Below are positions 10,093 to 21,209 of a stretch of DNA of 64,000 bases, one piece after another. The notes under the pieces were generated by a model. The model was not told where the DNA came from and did not search any database. It worked only from the letters and a program-made list of their open reading frames with translations. Numbering within the stretch: position 1 is the stretch's first letter; the number at the start of each line of letters is the position of its first letter. The position numbers were made by a program, and so were the translations under genes. The stretch covers positions 1-64,000 of the forward strand of contig CANFWI010000003.1 of assembly GCA_947450675.1 (NCBI GenBank). Reading direction: 5' to 3'. The DNA comes from Comamonadaceae bacterium (GTDB lineage: Bacteria > Pseudomonadota > Gammaproteobacteria > Burkholderiales > Burkholderiaceae_C).

Positions 10093-10902
10093 TTACTTCA
10101 GTTTGGCTAAACGCTCTTTGCCAACTGTTGCAGCCTCAGACTGGGGATAGGTCTTGAGCAGTTCGCCCAAGGTTGTACGAGCGCCTTTGGTTTCTTTCAG
10201 CTCAATCTGGCAATTAGCGATAGACAGCAAGGCCTCAGGCGCACGCAGATGGGTCGGCGACGCACTCATGAGCGCGCGAAAGTTACTCACGGCGTCTTTG
10301 TAATTGCGCTGGGCGTACTGAGCATTGCCCAACCAAAACAGAGCCGAAGGGTTATAGCCACTGCTAGGGTAGCGCCGGTTGAAATCAGTGAATAAGGACT
10401 GGGCTTGTGCAAAGTCACCCTTGCGCAAGGTCGCCAATGCCGCATCAAAATCACGTACCTCTGCAGGGTCGGCGACGAACTCAAGCCCATCAACCCGAAC
10501 CTTGCTGGGTTCAAACTTTTTGAGCCGATCTTCGATCGATTGCATCAAGTCTTTTTGACGGAGTTGAACATCCGTCAGATCGCGCGCAAATTGCTCGTCT
10601 TGGCCACGAATTCGGGCCAACTCGCCGCGAGAAACTTCAATCTGACTCGCCAACTCGAGAATGCTTCGACGAAGCTGCGCATTCAGCTGCGCATTTTCCT
10701 CATTCGCTTTGCGAAGATCTTCGGCACTTTTCACTTGAAGTGCATCGACCTTGGTACGCAGTTCCAGAATCGCTTGGCGCGCTTCGTCGTCACCAAAGAG
10801 AGCTGCGTGGGCTGTACTCATTGACAGCAACACGACTGCCAAAAAGACGCGGCGGCAGCGCTGTTTCAATGATGGCATCACAGCGTGAATCCCGCGATTC
10901 AT
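10093..10902 (-). CDS. Tol-Pal system protein YbgF/CpoB
   Basis: Coiled coil plus C-terminal TPR; adjacent to pal and tolB. Confidence 0.88.
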   Translation of the reverse strand: MNRGIHAVMPSLKQRCRRVFLAVVLLSMSTAHAALFGDDEARQAILELRTKVDALQVKSAEDLRKANEENAQLNAQLRRSILELASQIEVSRGELARIRGQDEQFARDLTDVQLRQKDLMQSIEDRLKKFEPSKVRVDGLEFVADPAEVRDFDAALATLRKGDFAQAQSLFTDFNRRYPSSGYNPSALFWLGNAQYAQRNYKDAVSNFRALMSASPTHLRAPEALLSIANCQIELKETKGARTTLGELLKTYPQSEAATVGKERLAKLK

Positions 10903-11435
10903 CGGTAGTTGATTTCAGCGCGGCGATTTTTGGCGAAAGCCTCTTCGGTATCACCCGCCATGGCTGGCTTTTCTTTGCCAAAACTAACGGCTTCGACTTG
11001 CGTCTCGGCGACACCCAACAATGCCAGCGAACGGCGAACGGCTTCAGCACGTTTTTGACCCAGCGCCAAGTTGTATTCGCGGCCGCCACGTTCGTCGGTG
11101 TGACCTTCAATAGAGATCTTGCGGCTCTTGTTCGCGGTCAGAAAGCGGGCATGCATTTCAATGGCGCCCTGAAACTCAGAATTGATAGTGAAGCTGTCAT
11201 AACCGAAATAAATAATGCGAGCAGCACCCACGGGGCCTGCAGCCGTGGTCTCGGTGGTCATGATCTCCACGGGCGCTACGCCGCGGCCAGAGACGCCACC
11301 AGCAGCACTGCCTGCACCCATAGACCCAGCACTGCGGTCTTCAACTGGAACATCGCTCAGCTTGACACTGGAGCCACAAGCGGCCAAAACAAAAGAAAGC
11401 GTGAGCACGGACAAGACTGAAAAAATACGTTTCAT
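10899..11435 (-). CDS. pal: Peptidoglycan-associated lipoprotein Pal
   Basis: Lipobox LAAC, OmpA-like IEGHTDERGGREYNLALGQKRAEAVRRSL. Confidence 0.93.
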   Translation of the reverse strand: MKRIFSVLSVLTLSFVLAACGSSVKLSDVPVEDRSAGSMGAGSAAGGVSGRGVAPVEIMTTETTAAGPVGAARIIYFGYDSFTINSEFQGAIEMHARFLTANKSRKISIEGHTDERGGREYNLALGQKRAEAVRRSLALLGVAETQVEAVSFGKEKPAMAGDTEEAFAKNRRAEINYR

Positions 11436-11482
11436 GGAAACCTCGTGAAAATAAGAGCTAAAAAAGAAAAGTAATGAAAAAA

Positions 11483-12790
11483 TTAACGCTGGAACGGGCC
11501 CCAGTCGGGCTCGCGGATATCACCGCTCGCACCAGACAAACGGGCCTTGATTTTCCCGTCCAGCGTGGCAGTCATCAAGGCCTCCCGGCCTTGCTGTTGC
11601 GTCGCGTACAGGACTAATCTGCTGTTTGGCGAGAAGCTGGGGTTCTCGTCAGCGTTGGTGTCGGTGATCGACGAAACGGCGCCACTGCTCAAGTCCATCA
11701 GATGCAACTTGAAAGCACCTCCAACCCTGGAAATATAAGCCATCCATCGGCCGTCAGGGCTGAGCGCGGGAGAAATGTTGTACGAGCCCGTGAAGGTGAC
11801 ACGCTGTGGGTTGCCCCCCGAAGGTGCCATCTTGTAAATTTGCGGTGCACCACCGCGGTCACTCACAAAATAAATGCTTTTACCGTCTGGTGCGTAAGTC
11901 GGTTCGGTGTCAATGCTGGCGGACTGCGTCAGTCGACGCGGCTCGCCACCATTGAAGTCGATCGAAAAAATCTGCGAGCCACCATCTCGGCTGAGTGTGG
12001 CGACCAGTTGACGCCCGTCGGGAGACCAAGCGGGTGCGCTGTTAGAGCCTTTGAAGTTGGCCAACAGGCGGCGTTTACCGGTGGCCACATCGTGCGAATA
12101 AATCACCGGCTTGCGCGACTCAAAAGACACGTAGGCCAGCTGAGTACCGGTTGGCGACCACGACGGTGAAATGATCGGCTCAGGACTTGTCAAGGCAGAC
12201 TGCGCGTTTTCGCCGTCAGAGTCTGCAACCCACAAGTTAAAACGGTTAGCGGCTTTGGTGACGTAAGCGATGCGGGTGGCAAAAATACCTTTTTCGCCGG
12301 TCAGCTTTTCATAAATAAAGTCGGCCACACGGTGCGCAGCCAAGCGCAAATCACCGGCAGCCACCACATGGCTTTGACCACCGAGATCCTGGCTGCGAAC
12401 CACATCCCACAGCCGAACACGCACATCGAAGCGGCCATCTGCCAGCTTGGAAATGCTGCCAGTGGCGACCGAATCTGCGCCACGCTGACGCCAAGCAGAA
12501 GCGTCCAATTGGGTTGTTTCGTCGGCCATTAAACCCGCCGCATCAACTGAACGAAACATGCCGCTGCGTTCAAGATCCGCCTTGACAATGGCGCTGATCT
12601 TTTGAGGGGACTGACCTTCACCCTTGAAGACGGGGAGTGCAATCGGCAATTGCGTCATGCCAACGCCAGAAACTTCAACGCGAAATTGGGCCAATGCAGA
12701 GGACGCACTGACCGCCAAAAGAGTGGCAGAAGACAGCGCTTTGAGTGCGCCCCGTCTTTCAAGATTTACAAAACGAAAATCATTATTCAA
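11483..12790 (-). CDS. tolB: Tol-Pal translocation protein TolB
   Basis: WD40-like SPDGRxxxYVS repeats, tol-pal neighbourhood. Confidence 0.93.
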   Translation of the reverse strand: MNNDFRFVNLERRGALKALSSATLLAVSASSALAQFRVEVSGVGMTQLPIALPVFKGEGQSPQKISAIVKADLERSGMFRSVDAAGLMADETTQLDASAWRQRGADSVATGSISKLADGRFDVRVRLWDVVRSQDLGGQSHVVAAGDLRLAAHRVADFIYEKLTGEKGIFATRIAYVTKAANRFNLWVADSDGENAQSALTSPEPIISPSWSPTGTQLAYVSFESRKPVIYSHDVATGKRRLLANFKGSNSAPAWSPDGRQLVATLSRDGGSQIFSIDFNGGEPRRLTQSASIDTEPTYAPDGKSIYFVSDRGGAPQIYKMAPSGGNPQRVTFTGSYNISPALSPDGRWMAYISRVGGAFKLHLMDLSSGAVSSITDTNADENPSFSPNSRLVLYATQQQGREALMTATLDGKIKARLSGASGDIREPDWGPFQR

Positions 12791-13019
12791 TTTGACAACC
12801 CAGACAATTCAATTTGAAAAAGTACGTGAATGCACTTTTAGCCTGCATGGTACACATCGCAAAGGCCAACACAGAGGCTGAAAGTCTAAACGAAACAATT
12901 CGATGCCAATTATCGCCGCACAGGCGCCAAGCAGATCAAACCACGTAGACTCTGGCCCAACCTCAAGTCGGTGAAACACACCGATAATCCCATCCGAGCA
13001 GGCAACCAGGGAAAAGCTC

Positions 13020-14819
13020 TTGAACCATTCTTCTTCGTCCCAAGCGACTGCTCTGACACCCCCCGCTGCGGCGCATAAACGTACGCTTCCTGAAAGCGTC
13101 GTCAGACTTTGGCCGTATTTCAGCAGTTCAAAAAGTGGCTGGATTTTGGCGATTGCCGCCACCTTGATGGCCTCCGCCACCGAACCAATGGTGCCGGCCT
13201 TGCTCAAGCCTTTGTTGGATCGAGGCTTCAAGCCTGGCGGCGAGCTCAGCATCTGGCAAGTTCCCGTCTTCCTGATGCTGCTTTTTGGTGTCCGCGGACT
13301 GGCCGGCTTTGTGGCGCAGTTCGGTCTGGCCCGGGTCACCAACCTAGGGCTTCAAAAACTGCGCGAAGCGATGTTTGACAAGCTGCTAAGCGCCCGCTTC
13401 AGCCTGTTCACCGAGCAGACGTCGAGCACCATCGCCAACACCGTTGTCTACGAAGTCCAGAATGGTTCCAGCTTGCTGGTGAACGCCGTCATGCGATTGG
13501 CGCGCGATTTGCTGAGCATGCTGGCCTTGGTGGGCTACCTGCTGTACCTGAACTGGAAACTGACGCTGGTCGTGGCGCTGGTTTTTCCAGTTGTCATCGT
13601 TGTTGTACGAACCCTCTCAAAGCGTCTGTACCGACTCACCAAAGAAAGTCAAATTGCCACCGACGACCTAGCCTATGTCGTTGAAGAAAACGTGTTGGCA
13701 CATCGCGACATACGTTTGTATGCGGCACAAACGATTCAATCCCAACGCTTTCATCAGCTCAGTCTGTCGCTACGTCACTTGTCCACCAAATCGACAGTGG
13801 CTCACGCCGGCATGAGTGCCCTCACCCAGCTATTGGCTGCCGTAGCGCTGTCGGCCGTGGTCTCTATTGCCTTGCTGCAAAGCGCTCATGGCGCCACCAC
13901 GGTCGGTAGTTTTGTGGCCTTTGTCACGGCCATGCTGCTGCTGATCGCGCCCATTAAAAGTCTGTCTGACGCAGCCACGCCCATCACACGCGGCATCGCG
14001 GCGTTAGAGCGCGGCCTGAATCTTCTCGACCACATTGAAGACGAAACCGGCGGCAGTTTCAGCAAACAAAGAGCGACCGGAGAGATCACATTTGCAGACG
14101 TCTCGGTACGCTACAAAGCCGACGCCAATCCAGCGCTAGACCAATTCAACCTGAACATCAAACCGGGTGAAACCATCGCCATTGTTGGCACGTCTGGTTC
14201 GGGGAAAAGCACGCTGGTGAACTTGCTACCGCGCTTTCGGGATGTCACGTCAGGCGTGATCAGCCTAGACGGCGTTCCGCTCAACCACTGGAGCCTGACA
14301 TCGCTGCGCGAACAGTTTGCCTTTGTCAGCCAGCATGTGGTGATGCTCAACGAGTCAATTGCATCGAATGTCGCTCTGGGGCAGCCGATTGATCGGGCAC
14401 GGGTGACTCACTGCCTACAAGCCGCCAACCTCGACAAGCTGATGGCGGAACTGCCTGACGGCATGGACACCCTGCTCGGCCACAACGCCATGCAACTATC
14501 CGGCGGCCAGCGGCAGCGTTTGGCCATCGCCAGAGCGCTCTACAAAGATGCGCCAATTTTGATTTTGGACGAAGCCACCTCAGCGCTGGACACAGAGTCA
14601 GAGCAAGCGGTTCAGCAAGCGATTGGGCGGCTGACGGCCAACCGAACCTCCCTCGTGATTGCGCACCGCCTGTCAACCATTCAACATGCCGACAGAATCA
14701 TCATGCTGGAAAGCGGTCGGGTGCTGGAGTCTGGCACGCATGAGGAGTTGTTGGCCAAAGGCGGGGCCTACAACCATCTTTACCAGTTGGGCTTCAACAC
14801 CAGCAGCAAGACCCACTGA
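13020..14819 (+). CDS. msbA: MsbA-like lipid A export ABC transporter (TTG start)
   Basis: TM domain plus GTSGSGKST Walker A, LSGGQRQRLAIARAL signature. Confidence 0.85.
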   Translation: MNHSSSSQATALTPPAAAHKRTLPESVVRLWPYFSSSKSGWILAIAATLMASATEPMVPALLKPLLDRGFKPGGELSIWQVPVFLMLLFGVRGLAGFVAQFGLARVTNLGLQKLREAMFDKLLSARFSLFTEQTSSTIANTVVYEVQNGSSLLVNAVMRLARDLLSMLALVGYLLYLNWKLTLVVALVFPVVIVVVRTLSKRLYRLTKESQIATDDLAYVVEENVLAHRDIRLYAAQTIQSQRFHQLSLSLRHLSTKSTVAHAGMSALTQLLAAVALSAVVSIALLQSAHGATTVGSFVAFVTAMLLLIAPIKSLSDAATPITRGIAALERGLNLLDHIEDETGGSFSKQRATGEITFADVSVRYKADANPALDQFNLNIKPGETIAIVGTSGSGKSTLVNLLPRFRDVTSGVISLDGVPLNHWSLTSLREQFAFVSQHVVMLNESIASNVALGQPIDRARVTHCLQAANLDKLMAELPDGMDTLLGHNAMQLSGGQRQRLAIARALYKDAPILILDEATSALDTESEQAVQQAIGRLTANRTSLVIAHRLSTIQHADRIIMLESGRVLESGTHEELLAKGGAYNHLYQLGFNTSSKTH

Positions 14820-14821
14820 AT

Positions 14822-16303
14822 TCAGAGCAGCACGATGTCGTAGTGCTCTTGCGCCATCGCGACTTCAGACTGCAAAGAAATTGGCTTGCCGATGAAGGCA
14901 CTCAAGCCAGCCAAGTGCTGGCTTTCTTCATCCAAAAATAACTCAATCACTTGTGGCGCCGCCACAACCCGAAACTCACGCGGATTGAACTGCCGAGCCT
15001 CGCGCAGTATTTCTCGCAAAATGTCGTAGGTCACGCTGCGCGCGGTCTTGACCACACCCTTGCCGCCGCAAGCGCTGCACGGCTCGCAGAGTTGATGTGA
15101 CAACGACTCACGCGTGCGTTTACGCGTCATCTCCAACAAACCCAGCGCCGAAAATCCGTTGACTGTGGTCTTGATGCGGTCGCGCGCCAGCTGTTTTTTG
15201 AACTCGACCAGCACCGCGTCGCGGTGGTTATCACGCAGCATGTCGATGAAGTCAACGATCACGATGCCGCCCAAATTGCGCAGCCGGAGTTGCCGGGCAA
15301 TCGTCTGCGCAGCTTCCAAATTTGTCTTGAAGATAGTTTCGTCAAAGTTCCGTGCGCCGACAAAACCACCGGTATTCACATCGACCGTGGTCAGGGCTTC
15401 GGTCTGGTCAATGATCAGGTAACCCCCTGACTTGAGTTCCACCCGACGCCCCAAGGCGCGCGCAATTTCTTCGTCGATGTTCAACAAATCAAAGATCGGA
15501 CGCTCACCGGCGTAAAGCTGAATTTTCTTCAGCGTGGCCGGCATGAACTCCGCGGCAAAGCTTTGCAATTTCACGCACTGATCACGCGAATCGACACGGA
15601 TGCTTTGCGTGGCGTCAGAGACCACGTCGCGCAACACGCGCTGCAATAAATTGAGGTCTTGGTGCAAGACAGAGGTCGGCGGTAGTCGCAAGGACGCGTC
15701 TTTGATGCGAGCCCAGGTCTTGCGCAAATACGCGATGTCTTCACTGAGTTCAGCGTCACTCGCCTCTTCACCGTTGGTGCGCAGAATAAAGCCGCCACCC
15801 GCCTCGCCGGCGAGGACTTGCAAACGCTGGCGCAAATCTTCACGCTGCTTGGGCGGTATTTTTTGCGACACACCAATGTGGCTGTCTTGCGGCAAAAACA
15901 CCAGCAAGCGCCCAGCAATACTGACCTGCGCAGTCAAGCGCGCGCCCTTGGTGCCGATCGGGTCTTTGAGGACTTGCACCATGATGGCCCGTCCCTCAAA
16001 CAGCTGCTTCTCAATCGGCAAAGGCGGGGCGGCGTCTAGCTTGCCGGGCTCGGCTTCTGCGTGGCGGCTGTTGATGCTGCTCATCAAGTCAGCCACATGC
16101 AGAAAGGCGGTGCGGTCGAGTCCGATGTCAATGAAGGCCGACTGCATTCCGGGCAGCACGCGGACCACCTTGCCAAGGTACACATTGCCGACCAAGCCAC
16201 GTTCGAGCGAACGCTCAACGTGCAGCTCTTGCACGGCGCCGTTTTCAACCACAGCGACGCGGGTTTCCTGGGGCGACCAATTGATCAGGATTTCCTGTGA
16301 CAT
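14822..16303 (-). CDS. rng: Ribonuclease G
   Basis: MSQEILINWSPQETRVAVVENG, S1 domain, TVDVNTGGFVGARN, DFIDM. Confidence 0.93.
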   Translation of the reverse strand: MSQEILINWSPQETRVAVVENGAVQELHVERSLERGLVGNVYLGKVVRVLPGMQSAFIDIGLDRTAFLHVADLMSSINSRHAEAEPGKLDAAPPLPIEKQLFEGRAIMVQVLKDPIGTKGARLTAQVSIAGRLLVFLPQDSHIGVSQKIPPKQREDLRQRLQVLAGEAGGGFILRTNGEEASDAELSEDIAYLRKTWARIKDASLRLPPTSVLHQDLNLLQRVLRDVVSDATQSIRVDSRDQCVKLQSFAAEFMPATLKKIQLYAGERPIFDLLNIDEEIARALGRRVELKSGGYLIIDQTEALTTVDVNTGGFVGARNFDETIFKTNLEAAQTIARQLRLRNLGGIVIVDFIDMLRDNHRDAVLVEFKKQLARDRIKTTVNGFSALGLLEMTRKRTRESLSHQLCEPCSACGGKGVVKTARSVTYDILREILREARQFNPREFRVVAAPQVIELFLDEESQHLAGLSAFIGKPISLQSEVAMAQEHYDIVLL

Positions 16304-16320
16304 GGGGGACTGTCCTGGTG

Positions 16321-16923
16321 TCAGATCTTCACGCCGACGGCGCGCAAGAGCAATGAGGTTTCATGCAGCGGCAAACCCATGATGCCCGAATAACTGCCGC
16401 TGATGCGGGTGATGTGAACCGCCGCCCTGCCCTGCACGGCATAAGCCCCGGCTTTGCCCATGGGCTCACCTGAGGCGACATAGGCTTTGATTTGGGACCG
16501 CGTCATGGCGGAAAAAGTGACGCTAGAAATGCTCAGCGCTTCGAAAGTCTTTTTACCGTGCTGCACCGCCACCGCCGTCAGCACCCGGTGCGTCGCGCCC
16601 GACAACAGCGTCAACATGCGGATCGCATCAGCGTCGCTCGAGGGCTTGCCCAAAATGGTTCGACCCAAGGCGACGGTGGTGTCAGAACACAGCACCGGCG
16701 CAGCCGGCAAACCTTGCCGCTGCAGGCGCGCCACAGCCGCTTGCAACTTGAGCCGCGTGACACGCTTGACGTAGGTCGCCGGGGCCTCAGCCCCATGCAC
16801 AACTTCAAGTGCTTCGGCGTCTTCAGACGGGTCCGGCAACAAGCGCTTGAACGACAAACCCAGTTGCTCTAACAACTGCGCCCGACGCGGGCTTTGAGAG
16901 GCTAGGTAGATGAAATCGGACAT
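16321..16923 (-). CDS. Maf-like nucleotide pyrophosphatase
   Basis: IYLASQSPRRAQLLEQLGL; SDTTVALG; AGAYAVQGRAA. Confidence 0.92.
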   Translation of the reverse strand: MSDFIYLASQSPRRAQLLEQLGLSFKRLLPDPSEDAEALEVVHGAEAPATYVKRVTRLKLQAAVARLQRQGLPAAPVLCSDTTVALGRTILGKPSSDADAIRMLTLLSGATHRVLTAVAVQHGKKTFEALSISSVTFSAMTRSQIKAYVASGEPMGKAGAYAVQGRAAVHITRISGSYSGIMGLPLHETSLLLRAVGVKI

Positions 16924-16925
16924 GG

Positions 16926-17393
16926 CTATTCGCGGTGGTAGGGATGGTTCACCGTGATGCTCCAGGCGCGGTACAACTGCTCAATCAGCAGCACACGCAC
17001 CATGGCGTGAGGCAGCGTCAAGTCAGACAAACGGATGCGTTCGTGGGCGGCTTGTTTGAAGCCAGGGTCAAGGCCGTCGGGGCCACCGATGACGATCGCA
17101 ACATCATCGCCCTCGCGCTGCCAATGCCGAAGTTTGTCGGCCAAAGCCACTGTGGTGATGTTGGTGCCGCGCTCGTCTAAGGCGACGATGCGCATGCCTT
17201 TGGGAATCGCCGCTTCAATGCGCGAACGCTCTGCGGCGAGCAAATTCTCAAGGGTTTTAGAAGCGCGGGCTTCGGTCTTGACCGCCTTCAGCTCGACTTT
17301 GAGTTCAGGCGGGAAGCGCTTGGCGTAGTCGTCGTAGGCGGTCTGCGCCCAGTCGGGCACCCGTTGACCGACTGCGACGATCTGCAGCCTCAT
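16926..17393 (-). CDS. rlmH: 23S rRNA pseudouridine1915 N3-methyltransferase RlmH
   Basis: [32 protein letters not shown]. Confidence 0.95.
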   Translation of the reverse strand: MRLQIVAVGQRVPDWAQTAYDDYAKRFPPELKVELKAVKTEARASKTLENLLAAERSRIEAAIPKGMRIVALDERGTNITTVALADKLRHWQREGDDVAIVIGGPDGLDPGFKQAAHERIRLSDLTLPHAMVRVLLIEQLYRAWSITVNHPYHRE

Positions 17394-18271
17394 GCGCTCC
17401 GGGGAGTTTTCTTGGCCGCGACCTTTTTAGCCGGCACTTTCTTAGCTGCTACCTTCTTGGCGGCGACTGGCTTGGCGGCGACTTTCGGCGCTGCCGGCTT
17501 TTTCAGCGCGGCCGTTTTAGCAGCCAAGCTTTTTGGCGCAGCCCTTTTGACTGGTGCGGCTTTCACCGGTGCTGCGGCAACCGACTTGACCACTGGTTTG
17601 GCGCGCGGCTTGGCCGTCGCTTTTGGCAGTGGCGTGTTGGTGACGATGGCCTTGACCGCCGCTTTCACGGACGGCTTAGGAGCCGCCTTGGCTGCGCCGC
17701 GCTTGATTGGTGCTTTCTTGGCGGCTGTCTTGGCGCTGGCAGGAGCCGGCTCACCACTGACGCGGGCCGCTTTTTTGGCAGCGTTACGGGCCACGGTACG
17801 GGCTGCTGTGCGGCCGCTAGGCGCTTGCTCGACTTTGGCCGCGGCTTCAGCCGCAGCCAAAGCAGCAGCGCGCGATGCTTTGACCAGCGGTGCAACAGCG
17901 CCAAGTTTGAGCTTGACCGGCTTGTCGCCCCACAGCTCTTCGAGGTGGTAGTACTGGCGAATCGTCGGTTGCATGATGTGCGCCACAGCAGCACCGCAAT
18001 CCACAATGATCCACTCGCCGTTTTGCTCGCCTTCAATGCGGGGTTTGCCAAAACCGGCTTCGCGCACGGCATCGCGCACGCTGGCGGCCAGCGCTTTGGT
18101 TTGGCGGTTCGAGGTGCCCGAAGCCACGATGACACGCTCAAACAAAGACGTGATGTGCTCCGTGTCGAAGACTTGAATGTCCTGCGCCTTGACGTCCTCC
18201 AAGCCATCCACAATGGCCCGCTGAAGTTTTTGGATGTCTTTTTTGTCGGCGCTGGTGTAGTTGTCGGTCAT
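17390..18271 (-). CDS. rsfS: Ribosome silencing factor RsfS with long Ala/Lys/Pro-rich C-terminal extension
   Basis: [23 protein letters not shown]...[16 protein letters not shown]...[10 protein letters not shown] core, then ~180 aa AAKK-rich tail. Confidence 0.9.
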   Translation of the reverse strand: MTDNYTSADKKDIQKLQRAIVDGLEDVKAQDIQVFDTEHITSLFERVIVASGTSNRQTKALAASVRDAVREAGFGKPRIEGEQNGEWIIVDCGAAVAHIMQPTIRQYYHLEELWGDKPVKLKLGAVAPLVKASRAAALAAAEAAAKVEQAPSGRTAARTVARNAAKKAARVSGEPAPASAKTAAKKAPIKRGAAKAAPKPSVKAAVKAIVTNTPLPKATAKPRAKPVVKSVAAAPVKAAPVKRAAPKSLAAKTAALKKPAAPKVAAKPVAAKKVAAKKVPAKKVAAKKTPRSA

Positions 18272-18278
18272 GCGGTGC

Positions 18279-18911
18279 TCAAGGAGAGGTTGGACGGGCT
18301 TGGTACAGCCCATGGAGTGAAATATAACGCGCTACGGCGTCCGGAACCAGTCCGGCAAGATCTGGCTGCGATGTATTGAGGGAGCCGGTGTGAGTGGCAA
18401 TTCGCTGGCGGATTGCCGTTGCGCTGACAGTCATGGGAGGCAGTTGCAGGTGAATGCTCTGCCGCAAAGCTGGCGTCTGCGTCAGCACATCGGCTGGCGC
18501 GCTGGCCTGCAGCGGGCGTTCCGCTACACAAACTGTAGCTCGCGAGAGTATATCCTGCCACCGGTGCCACTGCGTGAAGGCCGCCAACTGGTCGCCACCG
18601 ATGATCAGAAAGAACGAGGCACCAGGCTCTTCGGCCTGCAACGCTTCGATTGTGTCGATGGTGTAGCTGTGCCCTTCGCGCTTGATTTCACGATCATCAA
18701 TGCGGATGCGGTCAAGCCCGCTGAAGGCCAGTTGCGTCATCTTCAGCCGATGCTCGGCAGCGCTCAAGGGGCGATCTTTGTGCCACGCGAAGCCGGTCGG
18801 GATGATTTTGAGTTCATCCAGCTTCAACTGGTCGATGGCCGTTTGGGCCAACGCCAAATGCGCGTTGTGCGGCGGGTCAAAGGCACCACCAAAAACACCG
18901 ATACGCTTCAA
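18279..18911 (-). CDS. nadD: Nicotinate-nucleotide adenylyltransferase
   Basis: [29 protein letters not shown]. Confidence 0.94.
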   Translation of the reverse strand: MKRIGVFGGAFDPPHNAHLALAQTAIDQLKLDELKIIPTGFAWHKDRPLSAAEHRLKMTQLAFSGLDRIRIDDREIKREGHSYTIDTIEALQAEEPGASFFLIIGGDQLAAFTQWHRWQDILSRATVCVAERPLQASAPADVLTQTPALRQSIHLQLPPMTVSATAIRQRIATHTGSLNTSQPDLAGLVPDAVARYISLHGLYQARPTSP

Positions 18912-19840
18912 ACCCAGTCCCTTCGGACCAAGAAATCACGCGTCAAAGCCGCTTCCGGCGACTCTGGCGGGTCTTCGCGCCGATACGACCAACTCGTCAG
19001 CGGCGGCATCGACATCAAGATAGATTCGGTGCGCCCGCCTGACTGCAAACCAAAATGTGTGCCGCGGTCCCAGACGAGATTGAACTCAACGTAACGGCCG
19101 CGACGATACAGCTGAAAATCTCGTTCAACTTGACCATAAGGCGTGTCCATGCGGCGCTCAACAATGGGGAGGTAGGCCATCAAGAAAGCATTCGCTACGC
19201 TCTGCATCATGGCAAAACTGCCCTCCATACCGAGCTCCTGGAAGTCGTCAAAAAACACGCCGCCAATGCCGCGCTGCTCTTGCCGGTGCTTCAGATAGAA
19301 ATACTCGTCGCACCAGGTTTTGAAGCGCGGGTATTTGTCTTCGCCAAACGGCGTCAGCGCGTCCTTGCAAACCTGATGAAAATGCACCGCGTCTTCTTCA
19401 AAAGCGTAGAACGGCGTGAGGTCCATGCCGCCGCCGAACCAAACAGCAGGCACACCTGAGGCTGGGGTAGCGGTGAGCATGCGCACATTCATGTGCACGG
19501 TCGGCACATAGGGGTTGCGCGGATGAAAAACCAGCGACACACCCATGGCCTCAAACTGTGCACCCGCCAGCTCTGGCCGGTGCTGCGTGGCGGACGGTGG
19601 CAAGCTGGCTCCCCGTACATGCGAGAAACCGCAACCGGCGCGCTCAAAGACCCGGCCCTGCTCCAGAATTTGCGTGACGCCGTTGCCCTGCAAGGCTTCG
19701 CCCGGCGCTTTTTCCCAAGCGTCAGAAACAAAAGAGTGGCCGTCAAGTGCGGCCACAGCCGAGGTGATGCGCTGCTGCAAACCGAGCAAAAAATCTCGGC
19801 CAGCTTCAGCCGTTTTTTCTGAAGAAATAGTCAAAGTCAT
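18908..19840 (-). CDS. hemF: Oxygen-dependent coproporphyrinogen III oxidase
   Basis: [35 protein letters not shown]. Confidence 0.96.
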   Translation of the reverse strand: MTLTISSEKTAEAGRDFLLGLQQRITSAVAALDGHSFVSDAWEKAPGEALQGNGVTQILEQGRVFERAGCGFSHVRGASLPPSATQHRPELAGAQFEAMGVSLVFHPRNPYVPTVHMNVRMLTATPASGVPAVWFGGGMDLTPFYAFEEDAVHFHQVCKDALTPFGEDKYPRFKTWCDEYFYLKHRQEQRGIGGVFFDDFQELGMEGSFAMMQSVANAFLMAYLPIVERRMDTPYGQVERDFQLYRRGRYVEFNLVWDRGTHFGLQSGGRTESILMSMPPLTSWSYRREDPPESPEAALTRDFLVRRDWV

Positions 19841-19852
19841 CTCAAAGTTGCA

Positions 19853-21160
19853 TCAAGACTTGATGGCCCGGTAGCCAATGTCTTTGCGGTATTGCGCGCC
19901 GTCAAAATGAATCTTTGCAGCCACATCGTAAGCATGCTTTTGCGCTTCTTTGACGGTGCTCCCCAAGGCGGTGACGCACAAGACGCGGCCGCCCGAGGTC
20001 AGTGCCTCGCCTTTGCTCGCCGGCACCGTACCAGCATGAAACACCATGACATCGGCCTGCTGCATCAGCTCTAGGGATGGCACGCCGGTGATCAAGTCGC
20101 CCTTGCGGGGGTTGAGCGGATAACCGTGTGCGGCCATCACCACGCCCAGGGCCGGACGACGATCCCACTCCAACTCAACTTGGTCCAACTGGCCAGAAGT
20201 TGCAGCCATCATCACGTCGTACAAATCTGACTTCAGGCGCATCATGATCGGCTGCGTTTCAGGGTCGCCCATGCGGCAGTTGAACTCCAGCGTTTTGGGA
20301 TTGCCTTCAGCGTCAATCATCAGCCCGGCATACAAAAATCCGGTGAACTCAATGCCGTCTTTTTCCATGCCTTTGATGGTCGGCATGATGATCTCGCGCA
20401 TGGCACGCGCATGGATTTGCGGCGTCACCACCGGTGCGGGCGAGTAAGCGCCCATGCCGCCGGTGTTCGGGCCCGCATCACCGTCTAGCAGTCGTTTGTG
20501 GTCTTGGCTGGTCGCCAGCGGCGTGACATTTTTACCGTCGCACATGACGATGAAACTGGCTTCTTCGCCCTGCAAAAATTCTTCGATCACCACGCGGGCG
20601 CCGCCTGCGTTGTGCGTCACGCCGAGCGGGTTGAAGCTGGCGTCAGGCGCGAGCATGAAGTCAATCGCCTCATGCGCCTCTTGCAGTGACATCGCCACCA
20701 CCACGCCTTTACCGGCAGCCAAGCCATCGGCTTTGACAACAATGGGCGCACCTTTTTTGTCGATGTACGCATGGGCGGCCACCGGGTCTGAGAAGGTTTC
20801 GTACTCGGCCGTGGGAATGCCGTGGCGCTTCATGAAGGCCTTGGAAAAAGCCTTGGAGCTTTCGAGCTGCGCGGCGGCTTGGGTCGGGCCGAACACACGC
20901 AAGCCGTGGGCGCGAAAGTCATCGACGATACCAGCGGCGAGTGGCTGCTCAGGACCAACGACCGTCAAGACGATTTTTTCAGCCAAGGCCCATTCGCGCA
21001 GCGCTTTGATGTCCGTGATGGGAATATTTTCCAGGCGCAAATCCAGCGCCGTGCCGCCATTGCCAGGCGCCACATACACCGCCTGCAACTTGGGGGACTG
21101 CGCCAGCTTCCAAGCCAACGCGTGCTCACGGCCACCGCCGCCTACAACCAAAACTTTCAT
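19853..21160 (-). CDS. purD: Phosphoribosylamine-glycine ligase
   Basis: MKVLVVGGGGREHALAWKL; ATP-grasp; GNGGTA. Confidence 0.96.
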   Translation of the reverse strand: MKVLVVGGGGREHALAWKLAQSPKLQAVYVAPGNGGTALDLRLENIPITDIKALREWALAEKIVLTVVGPEQPLAAGIVDDFRAHGLRVFGPTQAAAQLESSKAFSKAFMKRHGIPTAEYETFSDPVAAHAYIDKKGAPIVVKADGLAAGKGVVVAMSLQEAHEAIDFMLAPDASFNPLGVTHNAGGARVVIEEFLQGEEASFIVMCDGKNVTPLATSQDHKRLLDGDAGPNTGGMGAYSPAPVVTPQIHARAMREIIMPTIKGMEKDGIEFTGFLYAGLMIDAEGNPKTLEFNCRMGDPETQPIMMRLKSDLYDVMMAATSGQLDQVELEWDRRPALGVVMAAHGYPLNPRKGDLITGVPSLELMQQADVMVFHAGTVPASKGEALTSGGRVLCVTALGSTVKEAQKHAYDVAAKIHFDGAQYRKDIGYRAIKS

Positions 21161-21209
21161 GCCAATACTTTCATGCCGTAGCGTTCATTTTTAAAATTCA
21201 GGGAGCGGG

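Noticed and set aside
17390-17700. AAKK-rich repeats as a separate histone H1-like gene or a repeat array
   Set aside because: Continuous in frame with the RsfS core, so treated as a C-terminal extension.
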